Origin: Bacteroidaceae bacterium
Lineage (GTDB): Bacteria > Bacteroidota > Bacteroidia > Bacteroidales > Bacteroidaceae
Direction of reading: 5' to 3'
Length of the DNA stretch: 64,000 bases
NCBI GenBank assembly: GCA_017465905.1
Contig: JAFTVE010000046.1
Span: 1-64,000, forward strand
A program made the translations under genes and the position numbers. Shown in pieces: positions 18,360-27,794 of the stretch (its first letter is position 1; the number at the start of each line of letters is the position of its first letter). The notes below the pieces were generated by a model. That model had not been told where the DNA came from and did not search any database. It worked only from the letters and a program-made list of their open reading frames with translations.

Positions 18360-20600
18360 TTAGCGCCTCTTTTCTCTGCAATATGCGTCGTACAAATAGT
18401 TGAGCTCCTCTTTGCGTATGCCGAGCGCATGCAGCGTGGTGAAGTCGTTCTGCACTTCATTGGCAAAGGTTCGCTTGTCGGTATACAGCTGTCCGTCAAT
18501 CTCCACCTCTTCGTGGGGTAGCTCTTCGTGCAGCTTCTCGGCGCGTTGCATGCAGTTGAAGAATTTCTCGCGCCAGCCCAAGAGCCAGTAGTTGTATGCC
18601 GCATTTTTCCAGTCCTGTACGGTGAGTTCGTCGGTGTGCTCTGCCATCATACGTTCGTAGTACTTGGTTGCTTGCTCAAACTTGTGGTCAAACAGGTTGC
18701 ACTCTGCCAGTAGGCGCACCGTCTTCAATGATTCGGGATGGTGGTAGTCTACCTTGTGCAGATAGGGCAGTGCCTCCTCGTAGTCGCCCAGTCGGTGGTG
18801 CAGCTCGGCTATGTGGTAGGTGAGGTTCAGGTTGTCGGGCTTTATGCTCTCGGCAATCTCGTAGTATTCGAGTGCTTTTTCGTATTGTGAGTCTGCGCGG
18901 TAGCATTGTGCCAGGTGCAGGATGGTCCAGTAGCTGTCGGGCTGCAGGAGGTCAGCTTTTGTGTAGGCCTCGATGGCCTCTTCGTAGAACTCCACCTTCT
19001 GATAGCATAGACCGAACTGTTGCAGCTGGGTCGCTTCCATGCGGTCGGGATGCCATTCGTCGAGGCAGTCGAAGTAGCTGATGGCTCCGAAGTAGTTCTT
19101 TTGCTTGATGTTGAGCCCGATGAGCTTGAACAGCGTGTCGGCTTCCATGATGTTCTCATAGAGCGGATTGCTGCGTATGGGGCGTTGCGCAAGGTCGTCG
19201 AACGGGTTGTCGAACTCTTTGATGTTGGGGAATAGCTTGAAGAACCGGTACAGGTTCTGCACGTATTGGCGCATGATGCTCTGTGTCGTCTGCTTGCTCA
19301 GCCGCTTCAGGTCAGGCATGTCGGCACTCTCCTTCAATGCTGTGTTCTGCTCTTCGAGCTGTGCCATCATTGCTTCGCGCTGCATCTGCGGTATCTCGCG
19401 TATGGCATAGCAGAAGGAGTATTTGTCCGAGTCGCACATGTAGTTTGACTGCAGTATCGTCTTTCCCAGCGGGTTGTTGCTCTCGTTGGGGTTGCCTATG
19501 ATGCTCAGCACATCGGCTTGCCATGCGTCGAAGGGTCGGAACCAGTTGCTGATATTATAGAAGAAGGGGTAGCGCTTCAGTTGTGAGAAGGTGCTCATGT
19601 TCACGTCGGCTCCCTCCATCTGCCATTCTGTAATCTCGCGCATGCTCTCCTCCAGTCCGCTCTCGTGCATCCACTGCTCCCAGTCGGGGTTGATGTCGTC
19701 GGTGCCAAACTCCTCCTTCTTTATGTTGGGCATACGGCGCAGCTTGGGATTTTTCATCAGCCCGGGGATGATTTCCTCGCGCATCTTGCGGTCTATCTCC
19801 TCGGTGTCGGCACTGCGTGTGAACTGCAATATGGCGTCGCCCACCTGACTGCTGAATATGGGGTCGTCGGTCAGTAGGGCCAGGCGTGCCTTGGCATCGC
19901 TGTAGTAGCCTATGCGTTCGCTCCAGCAGTAGCAGGCAATGATAATACCCACCAGGGCTCTCATGCTCACGGTCTGCTGTGGGTGGTAGTAGGCATCGCA
20001 GAGGAATATCAGCTTCAGTGGGTCAAACATGCGCAGTATGCTCAGTGTCACGGCGCTCACGATGACGCACTGGTCGGCTTCTGTGATGGTGGACGAGAGC
20101 AGCAGCTTGTCGGCCTCCGAAGCCGTGGCTGCATTCCATGTCCCCTGTGTCCATAGGTCGGTGAAGAGTGTTGCGAGCTGCTTGTCGTGTGTCGTGGCCA
20201 GTTGCTTCAGCTCCTCGGTGTCGTGTGTGGAGCGTATACCCTCGGCGAAGGCTTCCAGCTGCAGTTGGTATACGTGGAGCGACTCCCGTCGGGCTGTTCT
20301 GCTCTGCGTGGTGTAGTAGGGGAGCTCCTTGACACCGTGTGTAGCTATGACGCAGCGGTCGGCAATCTGCAGGGCATGCCCTACGAGCTGCTGGTATACG
20401 CGGTCGCGCTCTGGGTCGTCGGCTCCTTGGTTGAAATAGTCAATCAGCGCATCATACGTGGCGATGATTCCGCTCAGCTCATATTCCAGTTCCCACAGCT
20501 CCGCCTCCTTAATTGCGGCGGTGAGCTCTTCCAGGAAATGGTAGAACTGTCTGTTTCTGATGAACTCCATCCGATTGTCCGACAATGCATCTATCTTCAT
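18360..20600 (-). CDS. Large cytoplasmic TPR protein of unknown function
   Basis: A 746-residue protein without signal peptide or membrane segment. The N-terminal ~450 residues are helical and unassigned. The C-terminal ~250 residues hold at least four TPR units (for example FYEEAIEAYTKADLLQPDSY, YEKALEYYEIAESIKPDNLN, YEEALPYLHKVDYHHPESLK, FEQATKYYERMMAEHTDEL). The protein is probably a scaffold. It is monocistronic on the minus strand, with a TAACTTTG -7 candidate at about 20656. I do not recognise a named family. Confidence 0.8.
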   Translation of the reverse strand: MKIDALSDNRMEFIRNRQFYHFLEELTAAIKEAELWELEYELSGIIATYDALIDYFNQGADDPERDRVYQQLVGHALQIADRCVIATHGVKELPYYTTQSRTARRESLHVYQLQLEAFAEGIRSTHDTEELKQLATTHDKQLATLFTDLWTQGTWNAATASEADKLLLSSTITEADQCVIVSAVTLSILRMFDPLKLIFLCDAYYHPQQTVSMRALVGIIIACYCWSERIGYYSDAKARLALLTDDPIFSSQVGDAILQFTRSADTEEIDRKMREEIIPGLMKNPKLRRMPNIKKEEFGTDDINPDWEQWMHESGLEESMREITEWQMEGADVNMSTFSQLKRYPFFYNISNWFRPFDAWQADVLSIIGNPNESNNPLGKTILQSNYMCDSDKYSFCYAIREIPQMQREAMMAQLEEQNTALKESADMPDLKRLSKQTTQSIMRQYVQNLYRFFKLFPNIKEFDNPFDDLAQRPIRSNPLYENIMEADTLFKLIGLNIKQKNYFGAISYFDCLDEWHPDRMEATQLQQFGLCYQKVEFYEEAIEAYTKADLLQPDSYWTILHLAQCYRADSQYEKALEYYEIAESIKPDNLNLTYHIAELHHRLGDYEEALPYLHKVDYHHPESLKTVRLLAECNLFDHKFEQATKYYERMMAEHTDELTVQDWKNAAYNYWLLGWREKFFNCMQRAEKLHEELPHEEVEIDGQLYTDKRTFANEVQNDFTTLHALGIRKEELNYLYDAYCREKRR

Positions 20601-20748
20601 ACGCTCTTCTTCGTCACTTTTTTATTGTAATAGGTGTTGCTTATATTGCACAAAAATGCAAAGTTAACGTAAATCTTCCTAACTCCGTTCACTCCATCGC
20701 GGTTTTTTGTTTTTGCAGTGGGAAAAACCGTGTACCTTCAGTAAAAGA

Positions 20749-20785
20749 GTTGAGGGTGTGTCAAAACTGCTGACACACCCTCAAC
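20749..20785 (-). terminator. Intrinsic terminator of pgk
   Basis: GTTGAGGGTGTGTCA / AAACTGC / TGACACACCCTCAAC gives a perfect 15-bp stem, followed in minus direction by TCTTTTAC. It lies 21 bp after the pgk stop. The GGGTGTGTC core recurs in the terminator at 50399-50429. Confidence 0.85.
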
Positions 20786-20805
20786 CATAATTGTCTAACT
20801 AAGCC

Positions 20806-22077
20806 TTAGCCCTGGATAGCAGCTACGCCCGGCAACACCTTGCCTTCGATAGCTTCGAGCAGAGCACCACCACCGGTAGAGATGTATGATACCTGGTCGG
20901 CCAGTCCGAACTTGTTTACGCAAGCTACTGAGTCGCCACCACCGATGAGTGAGAAGGCACCCTCAGCTGTAGCCTTGGCGATAGCCTCGCCGATAGCGCG
21001 TGAACCTGCAGTGAAGGCATCGCACTCGAATACACCGGCAGGACCGTTCCACAGGATGGTCTTGGCACCCTCGATAGCAGCAGCAAATGCTTTCTGGCTC
21101 TCTACACCGGCGTCAACGCCTTCGAAGCCAGCGGGAACTGCGTTTGACGGACAGGTGATGATCTCAGCACCCTCCTTTACGCTCATTGTGCCGAAGTCGA
21201 GGCCGTTGGTAGCGGTGCAGTCAGTGCCGAGTACCAGCTCTACGCCGTTCTTCTTGGCCAGCTCCTCAACACCCAGAGCAACATCGAGCTTGTCCATCTC
21301 AACGATTGAGTCGCCAATCTCGCCACCGTGAGCCTTTGAGAATGTATAGGTCATACCGCCGCAGAGGATGAGCTTGTCAACCTTGCCCAGCAGATTCTCG
21401 ATGATACCAATCTTTGAAGACACCTTTGAACCACCCATGATGGCTACGAAGGGACGCTTGATGTTTGACAATACGTTGTCAACAGCCTGTACCTCCTTCT
21501 GCATGAGGTAGCCGAGCATCTTGTTGTCGGCATCGAAATAGTCGGCGATAACGGCTGTAGAAGCGTGCTTGCGGTGAGCGGTACCGAAAGCGTCGTTGAT
21601 GTAGCAGTCAGCGTATGAAGCGAGAGTCTTGGCAAACTCCTTCTGTGAAGCCTTCATAGCCTTCTTTGCCTCTTCGTATGCGGGGTCGGCCTTGTCGATA
21701 CCTACGGGCTTGCCCTCCTCTTCGGGGTAGAAACGGAGGTTCTCAAGCATGAGCACTTCACCGGGCTTCAGCGCAGCAGCAGCCTCGGCAGCCTTAGCGC
21801 AGTCGGGAGCGAACTGTACGGGTACACCGAGCTTCTCAGATACAGCGTCAACAATCTGGCTGAGTGAGAATTTTGCGTTCACCTTGCCTTTGGGCTTACC
21901 CATGTGCGACATGATGATGAGTGCACCACCATCGGCCAAAACCTTCTTCAGGGTGGGGAGAGCGCCGCGGATACGGGTGTCGTCAGTAATCTTACCTTCT
22001 TCGTTCAAGGGAACATTGAAGTCCACGCGAACGATTGCCTTCTTGCCGGCAAAGCTGTAGTTGTCAATGTTTTGCAT
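20806..22077 (-). CDS. pgk: Phosphoglycerate kinase
   Basis: A 423-residue glycolytic enzyme: 1,3-bisphosphoglycerate + ADP to 3-phosphoglycerate + ATP. The N-domain has [10 protein letters not shown] (R17, D19) and SHMGKPKG. The hinge and C-domain contain [34 protein letters not shown] and [13 protein letters not shown] at the nucleotide site. It is 20-30 residues longer than many bacterial PGKs because of a small insertion around residues 125-150, common in Bacteroidetes. Monocistronic, with its own promoter and a strong terminator. Confidence 0.97.
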   Translation of the reverse strand: MQNIDNYSFAGKKAIVRVDFNVPLNEEGKITDDTRIRGALPTLKKVLADGGALIIMSHMGKPKGKVNAKFSLSQIVDAVSEKLGVPVQFAPDCAKAAEAAAALKPGEVLMLENLRFYPEEEGKPVGIDKADPAYEEAKKAMKASQKEFAKTLASYADCYINDAFGTAHRKHASTAVIADYFDADNKMLGYLMQKEVQAVDNVLSNIKRPFVAIMGGSKVSSKIGIIENLLGKVDKLILCGGMTYTFSKAHGGEIGDSIVEMDKLDVALGVEELAKKNGVELVLGTDCTATNGLDFGTMSVKEGAEIITCPSNAVPAGFEGVDAGVESQKAFAAAIEGAKTILWNGPAGVFECDAFTAGSRAIGEAIAKATAEGAFSLIGGGDSVACVNKFGLADQVSYISTGGGALLEAIEGKVLPGVAAIQG

Positions 22078-22142
22078 AATACTTGTATTGTTATTAAAGT
22101 AATAGAATAAATCTTTATTTACGTAATCTTCGCACTTTCTTG

Positions 22143-22166
22143 CAAAGTTAACAAAAGTTTGTTAAC
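22143..22166 (-). promoter_or_regulatory. pgk promoter -7 element with overlapping dyad
   Basis: TAACTTTG (minus, 22143-22150) is a good -7 box; the -33 candidate is only TTCG, 21 bp away. A perfect 9-bp inverted repeat, GTTAACAAA-AG-TTTGTTAAC (22147-22166), overlaps the -7 box and would be a natural operator for a repressor. The regulator is unknown. Confidence 0.5.
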
Positions 22167-22223
22167 TCGCACGAAAAAAGCGATTAAATCTCGTTAAATG
22201 ACATTTTTTCTCTTTACGGCTTA

Positions 22224-22880
22224 TCACTCCTTGTCGAGGGGACTCATCTTCTTGTAATACTTGCATAGCATTTTCAGCCCACACTCATTGCACTTGGGCT
22301 TGCGGGCTATGCAGGTGTAGCGTCCATGCAGGATGAGCCAATGGTGGGCGATGGGGATGAGTTCGTCGGGGATATGCTTCGTCAGCTCCATCTCTACGCT
22401 GTAGGGGGTAGTGCAGCGTGCAGGCACCAAGCCTATGCGGTGGCTCACACGGAAGACGTGGGTGTCGACAGCAAAGGCGGCCTTGCCCCATACGACCGAT
22501 TGGATGACGTTGGCTGTCTTGCGCCCCACGCCGGGCAGACGCACCAGTTCCTCCAGCGTGTCGGGGACCTCGCCACCAAACTCCTTCATGAGCATCTGTG
22601 CCATGCCCACCAGGTGCTTGGCCTTGTTGTTGGGGTACGACACGCTCTTGATGTATTCGAAGATGACCTCGGGCGTAGCCAGTGCCATAGCCTCTGCGGT
22701 GGGGTAGTCGTGCATGAGCTGGGGTGTCACCATATTGACCCGCTTGTCGGTACACTGGGCCGAGAGTATCACTGCTACCAGCAGGCTGAAGGGGGAGTCA
22801 TAGTGCAGCTCCGTCTCGGCTACCGGCATTGCCTCCTTGAAGTAGGCTATCGTGCGTTCGTATAGTTCTTGTTTCTTCAT
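22224..22880 (-). CDS. nth: Endonuclease III
   Basis: A 218-residue DNA glycosylase/AP lyase of base-excision repair, acting on oxidised pyrimidines. The HhH-GPD core LPGVGRKTANVIQS holds catalytic Lys121, and AVDTHVFRVSHRIG holds Asp139. The 4Fe-4S cluster Cys residues are 190, 197, 200 and 206 (spacing C-x6-C-x2-C-x5-C). I start at MKKQELYERT; the frame extends 19 codons upstream, but that would overlap the preceding MFS gene. It follows the MFS gene by 19 bp. Confidence 0.95.
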   Translation of the reverse strand: MKKQELYERTIAYFKEAMPVAETELHYDSPFSLLVAVILSAQCTDKRVNMVTPQLMHDYPTAEAMALATPEVIFEYIKSVSYPNNKAKHLVGMAQMLMKEFGGEVPDTLEELVRLPGVGRKTANVIQSVVWGKAAFAVDTHVFRVSHRIGLVPARCTTPYSVEMELTKHIPDELIPIAHHWLILHGRYTCIARKPKCNECGLKMLCKYYKKMSPLDKE

Positions 22881-22899
22881 GATATATGGGGCTTGCTTG

Positions 22900-24090
22900 T
22901 CAGCGCAGTTTGTTCTTGATGAAGTGTGGTGCCACAATCTTGTTGTAGTAGATGAGCGACCCCAGCGTGAGTAGGGCGCCGAGCAGGTATCCGTAGCTGA
23001 GCGATGACACCTCGGCGATGTAGCCTCCCACGAGCATACCGATGCCGATGCCTACGTCCCATGAGGTGAGGTAGGTGGAGGTGGCTGTGCCGCGCTTGGA
23101 GTTGGGCGCGAGGTTCACAAACAGGGTGTTGTAGGCAGGGAACATGGTGCCGAAGCCTACGCCCAGCAGCAGGGCCGTGGCAAAGAAAATGAATACACAT
23201 GCCATCGTGTTCCATGCGATGATGTAGCGGCAAGCGGCCAGCAGGGCAAAGCATACGAGCACTATATACATGCCCCATGCGATGAGCTGGGTGAGGCGTC
23301 CGCGGTCGACAAGGCGGCCTGAGAAGATGCGCGAGATGGCCATGCCCACGGCCATGAAGGTGAAGAAGAGTCCGGTATTGACGGCCAATCCCATCTGTTC
23401 GGCATAGAGGGCCACATAGTTGGTGGTCATGCCATAGGGGACAGACATGAGCAGGAGACTGAGTCCTGCAGGCAAGCCCTTCTTGAGGATGAAGCGGTCG
23501 AAGGAGAGAGGCTCGCGCACCACACGGGGCTTGGGCGGTGTCTTCACCAGCGCTGCTGCTACCAAGCCAATGAAGGTGGCTACAAAGGCAATGGCAAAGA
23601 TGACGTCGTAGGAGACGCTGCCGTGAAGCATCAGGCCGAGCATGGGGCCGATGGACATGGCAAAGTTGTTGGTAAGGCCGAAGTATCCCAGTCCCTCACC
23701 ACGACGCTCCGAGGGGAGGATGTCGATGACGATGGTGCTGCCACCTACCGAGGTGGTGCCAAAGGCCAGGCCATGCGCCACACGGAAGAGGGCGAAGAGG
23801 GTGAGCGTGCCGGCAAACCTATACCCGGCAAAGATGGCTGTGAACACCATGTAGGCTACGAGGTAGAGCGGCTTGCGGGCAAACATGTCGATGAGGTAGC
23901 CCGAGAAGGGACGTATGCAGAGTGCCGAGACGGTGTAGCACGAGAGGATGATGCCGATGAGCGTGCCCTCGGCCGCAAACACTTCGGCCAGATAGAAGGG
24001 GAGCACGGGGACCAGCATCCAAAATCCGAAGAACATCAGGAAATTGGCTGCCAGCATGAGGCAGTAGCTGGGGGTGAAGAGGCGAGGCAT
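22900..24090 (-). CDS. MFS transporter
   Basis: A 396-residue major-facilitator protein with 12 predicted membrane helices. The cytoplasmic loop 2-3 motif is degenerate (GYLIDMFARKPLYL), and a charged central loop (PKPRVVREPLSFDRFILKKG) separates the two halves. It resembles the drug/sugar-efflux type of proton-driven exporters. The substrate is unknown. Transcribed with nth on the minus strand. Confidence 0.9.
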   Translation of the reverse strand: MPRLFTPSYCLMLAANFLMFFGFWMLVPVLPFYLAEVFAAEGTLIGIILSCYTVSALCIRPFSGYLIDMFARKPLYLVAYMVFTAIFAGYRFAGTLTLFALFRVAHGLAFGTTSVGGSTIVIDILPSERRGEGLGYFGLTNNFAMSIGPMLGLMLHGSVSYDVIFAIAFVATFIGLVAAALVKTPPKPRVVREPLSFDRFILKKGLPAGLSLLLMSVPYGMTTNYVALYAEQMGLAVNTGLFFTFMAVGMAISRIFSGRLVDRGRLTQLIAWGMYIVLVCFALLAACRYIIAWNTMACVFIFFATALLLGVGFGTMFPAYNTLFVNLAPNSKRGTATSTYLTSWDVGIGIGMLVGGYIAEVSSLSYGYLLGALLTLGSLIYYNKIVAPHFIKNKLR

Positions 24091-24402
24091 TGAGTTGTGA
24101 ATTATGAGTTCGGAGTTATGAGTTGCCCATCATTCGTCATTTCGGTATTCAGTGTCATCTCGAAACGGAGTGAGAGATTCTCGGACAAGCCGAGCGCAAG
24201 CATTGCCTTTAGCCCCTACGGGCGGCGAACACGTTTCCTCGCATTGCTCGGGATGACACAGAGGGGGGCTTTAATTAGGAGTTTCGCGGAACAAACATTT
24301 TTGACATAGGATATATAATTAAAAGTTAGGAGCTATGCTATCCCGATGAGACCACCATTTAGCTTTAACTCCTAACTCCTAATTTCTAACTCCTAATTAA
24401 AC
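24091..24402. repeat. Gene-free spacer with BIME-like inverted repeat
   Basis: No gene. From about 24152 to 24258 the ends are near-complementary (TGTCATCTCGAAACGG against TTGCTCGGGATGACAC). The interior has CTCGG-ACAAG-CCGAG and CCTTTAGCCCCTACGGGCGGCGA, the latter related to the repeats at 27791 and 55511. From 24310 to 24400 there is an imperfect array of TAACTCCTAA / TTAGGAGTTA units. The TGTCATCCCG...CGGGATGACA pattern recurs at 29798-29843. Confidence 0.6.
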
Positions 24403-25422
24403 CTAATTCGCTGCTTCAAACTCCTTGAGGAAACGGACGTCGTTCTCGGAGAACATGCGAAGGTCCTTGACCTGGTACTTGAGGTTGGTGATGCGCTCGA
24501 TACCCATACCGAGGGCATAGCCTGAGTATACCTTGCTGTCGATGCCGTTGGCTTCGAGCACGTTGGGGTCTACCATACCGCAACCGAGGATCTCTACCCA
24601 GCCGGTTCCCTTACAGAAGGGACATCCCTTGCCGCCGCAGATGTTACAGCTGATGTCCATCTCGGCCGAAGGCTCGGTGAAGGGGAAGTAGGAAGGGCGT
24701 AGACGAATCTTGGTGTCCTCGCCAAACATCTCCTTGGCAAAGAGCAGGAGGGCCTGCTTGAGGTCGGTGAACGACACGTTCTTGTCCACGTAGAGTGCCT
24801 CTACCTGATGGAAGAAGCAGTGTGCGCGGTAGCTGATGGCCTCGTTGCGGTATACGCGTCCGGGGCAGATGATGCGGATAGGGGGCTGGCTGGTCTCCAT
24901 CACGCGGCTCTGCACCGATGAGGTGTGGGTGCGCAGGATGATGTCGGGGTGTGCCTCGATGAAGAAGGTGTCCTGCATGTCGCGGGCGGGATGGTCTTCG
25001 GCGAAGTTCATCGAAGAGAACACGTGCCAGTCGTCCTCCACCTCGGGACCGTCGGCCAGGGCGAAGCCCATGCGGGCAAAGATGTCGATGATCTCGTTCT
25101 TTACGATGGAGAGCGGGTGGCGTGTGCCCAGCTCTATGGGGTAGGCCGTACGTGTGAGGTCCATCTCGGCAGCACCGCTGTCGTTGGTCTCGAAGGCCTC
25201 TTTGAGTTCGGCGATGCGCTCTGTGGCGCGTGTCTTCAGTGCATTGAGTCGCATGCCCACCTCTTTCTTCTGCTCGGCGGGTACGTTGCGGAAGTCGGCC
25301 ATCAGGTCATTGATGGCGCCCTTCTTGCTCAGATACTTGATGCGCAGTGCTTCCAGCTCCTCTGCGCTATTGGCGGTGAGGGTTTCCACCTCAGCCATGA
25401 GTGCTTCTATCTTGCTTATCAT
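24403..25422 (-). CDS. pheS: Phenylalanyl-tRNA synthetase alpha subunit
   Basis: A 339-residue class II synthetase alpha chain that charges tRNA-Phe with PheT (not in this window). An N-terminal coiled coil for tRNA binding (about 1-90) is followed by the catalytic core. Motif 1 region: HPLSIVKNEIIDIFARMGF. Motif 2: PGRVYRNEAISYRAHCFFHQVE. Motif 3: GYALGMGIERITNL. GPEVEDDWHVFSSMNFAEDHPARDMQDTFF is the conserved core. Driven by promoter modules at 25455-25523 and possibly 25542-25602. Confidence 0.96.
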   Translation of the reverse strand: MISKIEALMAEVETLTANSAEELEALRIKYLSKKGAINDLMADFRNVPAEQKKEVGMRLNALKTRATERIAELKEAFETNDSGAAEMDLTRTAYPIELGTRHPLSIVKNEIIDIFARMGFALADGPEVEDDWHVFSSMNFAEDHPARDMQDTFFIEAHPDIILRTHTSSVQSRVMETSQPPIRIICPGRVYRNEAISYRAHCFFHQVEALYVDKNVSFTDLKQALLLFAKEMFGEDTKIRLRPSYFPFTEPSAEMDISCNICGGKGCPFCKGTGWVEILGCGMVDPNVLEANGIDSKVYSGYALGMGIERITNLKYQVKDLRMFSENDVRFLKEFEAAN

Positions 25423-25454
25423 AATGATATATGTTGTTTCTTTGAATTAATTTG

Positions 25455-25523
25455 CAAAGTTAGTGCAAGGTGAGCGAAATATCAAATTTATTTGAATATT
25501 TCCGAACCGCCGCCTAACTTCTG
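25455..25523. promoter_or_regulatory. Bidirectional promoter module upstream of pheS
   Basis: Minus strand: TTTG (25483-25486), 20 bp, TAACTTTG (25455-25462), perfect for pheS. Plus strand: TTTG (25491-25494), 20 bp, then TAACTTCT (25515-25522), a degenerate -7. The centre CAAATTTATTTG (25483-25494) is palindromic. Flanking motifs GTGCAAGGTGAGCGAAA and TTTCCGAACCGCCGCCTAA recur in the other modules. Confidence 0.65.
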
Positions 25524-25541
25524 GGCTTGCGCAGCAAGCAC

Positions 25542-25602
25542 TAAAATTAGTGCAAGCCGAGAGAAAAGGCAAATTTATTTGTAGTTTTCCGAACCGCCGC
25601 CA
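25542..25602. promoter_or_regulatory. Second promoter module, overlapping the nadD 3' end
   Basis: Minus strand: TTTG (25570-25573), 20 bp, TAATTTTA (25542-25549), one base off consensus and directed at pheS. The centre CAAATTTATTTG occupies 25570-25581 and covers the nadD stop codon. The following TTTTCCGAACCGCCGCC encodes the last residues of NadD (GGGSENYK), so the repeat supplies the protein's C-terminus. Confidence 0.6.
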
Positions 25603-26204
25603 TACACTCCCCTATCCCTAATATAAGCAGCCACGCTGGGGTGAACCATGGCGCTGATGTCCTTGCCTCGGGCAACGGCATCGCGCACCTCGGTAGAGCT
25701 ATAGGGCAGTAGGGGCAGTTCGAAGTCGTGTGTCCGGACTTCAGCCTTGCGGATGCTCTTTAGTCCTTGCCGGTGCTGGGCATCGTCTGATGCCGCCTGT
25801 TCGCTCCGTGGATATACAATCAGTGTGGTGTCGCGCAAGATGTCGTCGCCACGGTACCAACGATTGAAGTGCTGCCAGTTGTCTTCGCCGACGATGAGGC
25901 TGAACGCATGGTCGGGATATGCCTTGCGCAGCGCCTCCAGCGTATGGTAGGTGTAGGAGGGGCGAGGCAGGTGAAACTCAAAGTCACACGCCTGCAGCAT
26001 GGGATAGTCGGCCACCGCAAGGCGCACCATCTCCAACCGCATGTTCTCGTCCAGAAGTTCCAGGTTCTGCTTCAGCGGATTCTGTGGGCTCACCATCATC
26101 CACACCTCGTCGACCAGCCCCTGCTCGCAGATAGAGGCTGCAAGGGCTGTATGCCCCAGGTGGATGGGGTTGAAGGAACCGCCAAAGATACCGATACGCT
26201 TCAT
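25575..26204 (-). CDS. nadD: Nicotinate-nucleotide adenylyltransferase
   Basis: A 209-residue nucleotidyltransferase making nicotinate adenine dinucleotide in NAD synthesis. Signatures are FGGSFNPIHLGH (7-18, His15 and His18 at the catalytic site) and a C-terminal SSTEVRDAVARG. The last eight residues (GGGSENYK) are encoded by a promoter-repeat module, so the tail is a recent addition. It follows gmk by 16 bp on the minus strand. Confidence 0.95.
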   Translation of the reverse strand: MKRIGIFGGSFNPIHLGHTALAASICEQGLVDEVWMMVSPQNPLKQNLELLDENMRLEMVRLAVADYPMLQACDFEFHLPRPSYTYHTLEALRKAYPDHAFSLIVGEDNWQHFNRWYRGDDILRDTTLIVYPRSEQAASDDAQHRQGLKSIRKAEVRTHDFELPLLPYSSTEVRDAVARGKDISAMVHPSVAAYIRDRGVYGGGSENYK

Positions 26205-26220
26205 GGGCTGGGCGACTTTT

Positions 26221-26784
26221 TTACTCCTCGATGAAACTCTTTATCACTGCCAGGGCATCGGCCTTAGCCGTTTCCAGGTTATCATTGATGATTACCTTGT
26301 CAAACTTGGGCGCAAAAGAGAGCTCATACTCAGCCTTGTCGAGGCGCTGCTGTATCACCTCGGGTGCATCGGTGCCGCGACCTTCGAGGCGGCGGCGCAG
26401 CTCCTCTATCGATGGCGGCTGTATGAAGAGCGAGAGGGCTCGGTCGCCATAGTACTCCTTGATGTTGCAGCCCCCCACCACGTCGACATCAAAGACGACA
26501 TGCTGCCCGGCCTCGAGTTGACGCTCTACCTGAGCCTTGAGGGTGCCGTAGAAACGGTCGGGATACACCTCCTCATACTCGAGAAACTCGCCTGCTGCAA
26601 TGCGTGAGCGGAACTCTTCGGGAGTGAGGAAGAAATATTCAACCCCATGCTGCTCGCTGCCGCGCGGAGCACGGCTGGTGGCAGAGATGGAGAATGCGAG
26701 TCCCAGCCCCTGCTGCATGAGATAACTGATGATGGTGGACTTGCCTGAGCCTGATGGTGCGGAAAATATGATTAGTTTACCCAT
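26221..26784 (-). CDS. gmk: Guanylate kinase
   Basis: A 187-residue kinase converting GMP to GDP. The P-loop is SAPSGSGKST (8-17). The GMP-binding region SATSRAPRGSEQHGVEYFFL contains the SRxxRxxE-type pattern and Tyr, and VVFDVDVVGGCNIK and the lid EELRRRLEGRGTDAPEVIQQR are typical. Full length. It lies between yicC-like and nadD in a minus-strand run with short gaps (39 bp to the upstream gene). Confidence 0.97.
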   Translation of the reverse strand: MGKLIIFSAPSGSGKSTIISYLMQQGLGLAFSISATSRAPRGSEQHGVEYFFLTPEEFRSRIAAGEFLEYEEVYPDRFYGTLKAQVERQLEAGQHVVFDVDVVGGCNIKEYYGDRALSLFIQPPSIEELRRRLEGRGTDAPEVIQQRLDKAEYELSFAPKFDKVIINDNLETAKADALAVIKSFIEE

Positions 26785-26823
26785 GTTTTTTTAGTTGAAA
26801 GTTGAAAAATGAAAGCCAAACCT

Positions 26824-27699
26824 CTACATGACATTCAATACCTGTTCCTTGATTTGCTCCAGCTCGTCCTTCATCTTCACCACGATATTCTGCATCTCGG
26901 CATGGTTGCTCTTGCTGCCGGTGGTGTTGATTTCGCGACCCATCTCTTGCGCTATGAATCCGAGCTTCTTACCTTGTCCGTGACCTTCGCGCATGGTCTC
27001 GCGGAAGTAGCTGAGGTGGTTGGTGAGGCGCTGTTTCTCCTCGTTGATGTCGAGCTTCTCGATGTAGAAGATGAGCTCCTGCTCGAAGCGGTTCTTGTCG
27101 TACTCCACGCCAAGGCTTTTCTGCAGGCTTTCGAGGATGCGCTCGCGAATCTTCTCGGTGCGCTCATGCTCATAGGGCGCTATGCTATGGAGCAGGCTCT
27201 CTATGTTGTCGAGTTTCTCGCCGAACTTCTTCTCCAGTGCAGCGCCCTCCTGTCGGCGAAAGTCCATCAGCTTCTCTATGGCCTCCTTCACGGCCGTCAG
27301 TGCCGTTACCCACTCCTCGTCGCCGAGCTCCTTCACCTCGGTGCGTGTCAGCACGTCGGGCATGCGCAGCAGTGTGGCAAACCAGTCGGCAGGCTCGGGG
27401 ATTCCTGTAGCCTCGCTCACCGCCTTTATCTGTGCGTAGTAGCTCTCTATGATGGCTTTGTTTACCGGCGCTCCCTGCTGTGCGCTATCCTCCTCAATCC
27501 AGAGGTTAAAGTCTACCTTGCCGCGTTCCAGCGACTGGGCGATGAGTGTACGTATCTCCATCTCCTTTTCCCTGTAGAGTGGAGCGATGCGTGTAGAGAG
27601 GTCGAGTGCTTTGCTGTTGAGCGACTTTATCTCTGCGCATATCTTCTTGCTTCCGTAAGTGGCTGTGGCTTTGCCATAGCCAGTCATTGATAGTATCAT
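26824..27699 (-). CDS. YicC-family endoribonuclease-like protein
   Basis: A 291-residue YicC protein. The N-terminal signature MILSMTGYGKATATYGSKK and the C-terminal DUF1732 region (QEMGREINTTGSKSNHAEMQ, then VVKMKDELEQIKEQVLNVM) are both present. YicC members are reported as endoribonucleases linked to sRNA turnover. It heads the run yicC-gmk-nadD, an order common in many bacteria for yicC and gmk. The promoter module is at 27728-27794. Confidence 0.93.
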   Translation of the reverse strand: MILSMTGYGKATATYGSKKICAEIKSLNSKALDLSTRIAPLYREKEMEIRTLIAQSLERGKVDFNLWIEEDSAQQGAPVNKAIIESYYAQIKAVSEATGIPEPADWFATLLRMPDVLTRTEVKELGDEEWVTALTAVKEAIEKLMDFRRQEGAALEKKFGEKLDNIESLLHSIAPYEHERTEKIRERILESLQKSLGVEYDKNRFEQELIFYIEKLDINEEKQRLTNHLSYFRETMREGHGQGKKLGFIAQEMGREINTTGSKSNHAEMQNIVVKMKDELEQIKEQVLNVM

Positions 27700-27727
27700 A
27701 TTCTTATGTCGATTCGTTTATTGACGA

Positions 27728-27794
27728 CAAAATTAGTGCAAGGTGAGCGAAAAAGCAAGTTTACTTGCATTTTTCCGAACCGCAGCCTAATTTG
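27728..27794. promoter_or_regulatory. Promoter module upstream of the yicC-like gene
   Basis: Minus strand: CTTG (27756-27759), 20 bp, TAATTTTG (27728-27735). The centre here is CAAGTTTACTTG (27756-27767): both arms differ from CAAATTTATTTG of the other modules by complementary changes, so the dyad is preserved. The plus side (TTGCATTTTTCCGAACCGCAGCCTAA) repeats the layout at 25491-25520. Confidence 0.6.

Noticed and set aside
26809-27690. 293-codon plus-strand frame opposite the yicC-like gene
   Set aside because: It mirrors the real gene almost exactly and shows only Leu/Val-rich antisense composition.
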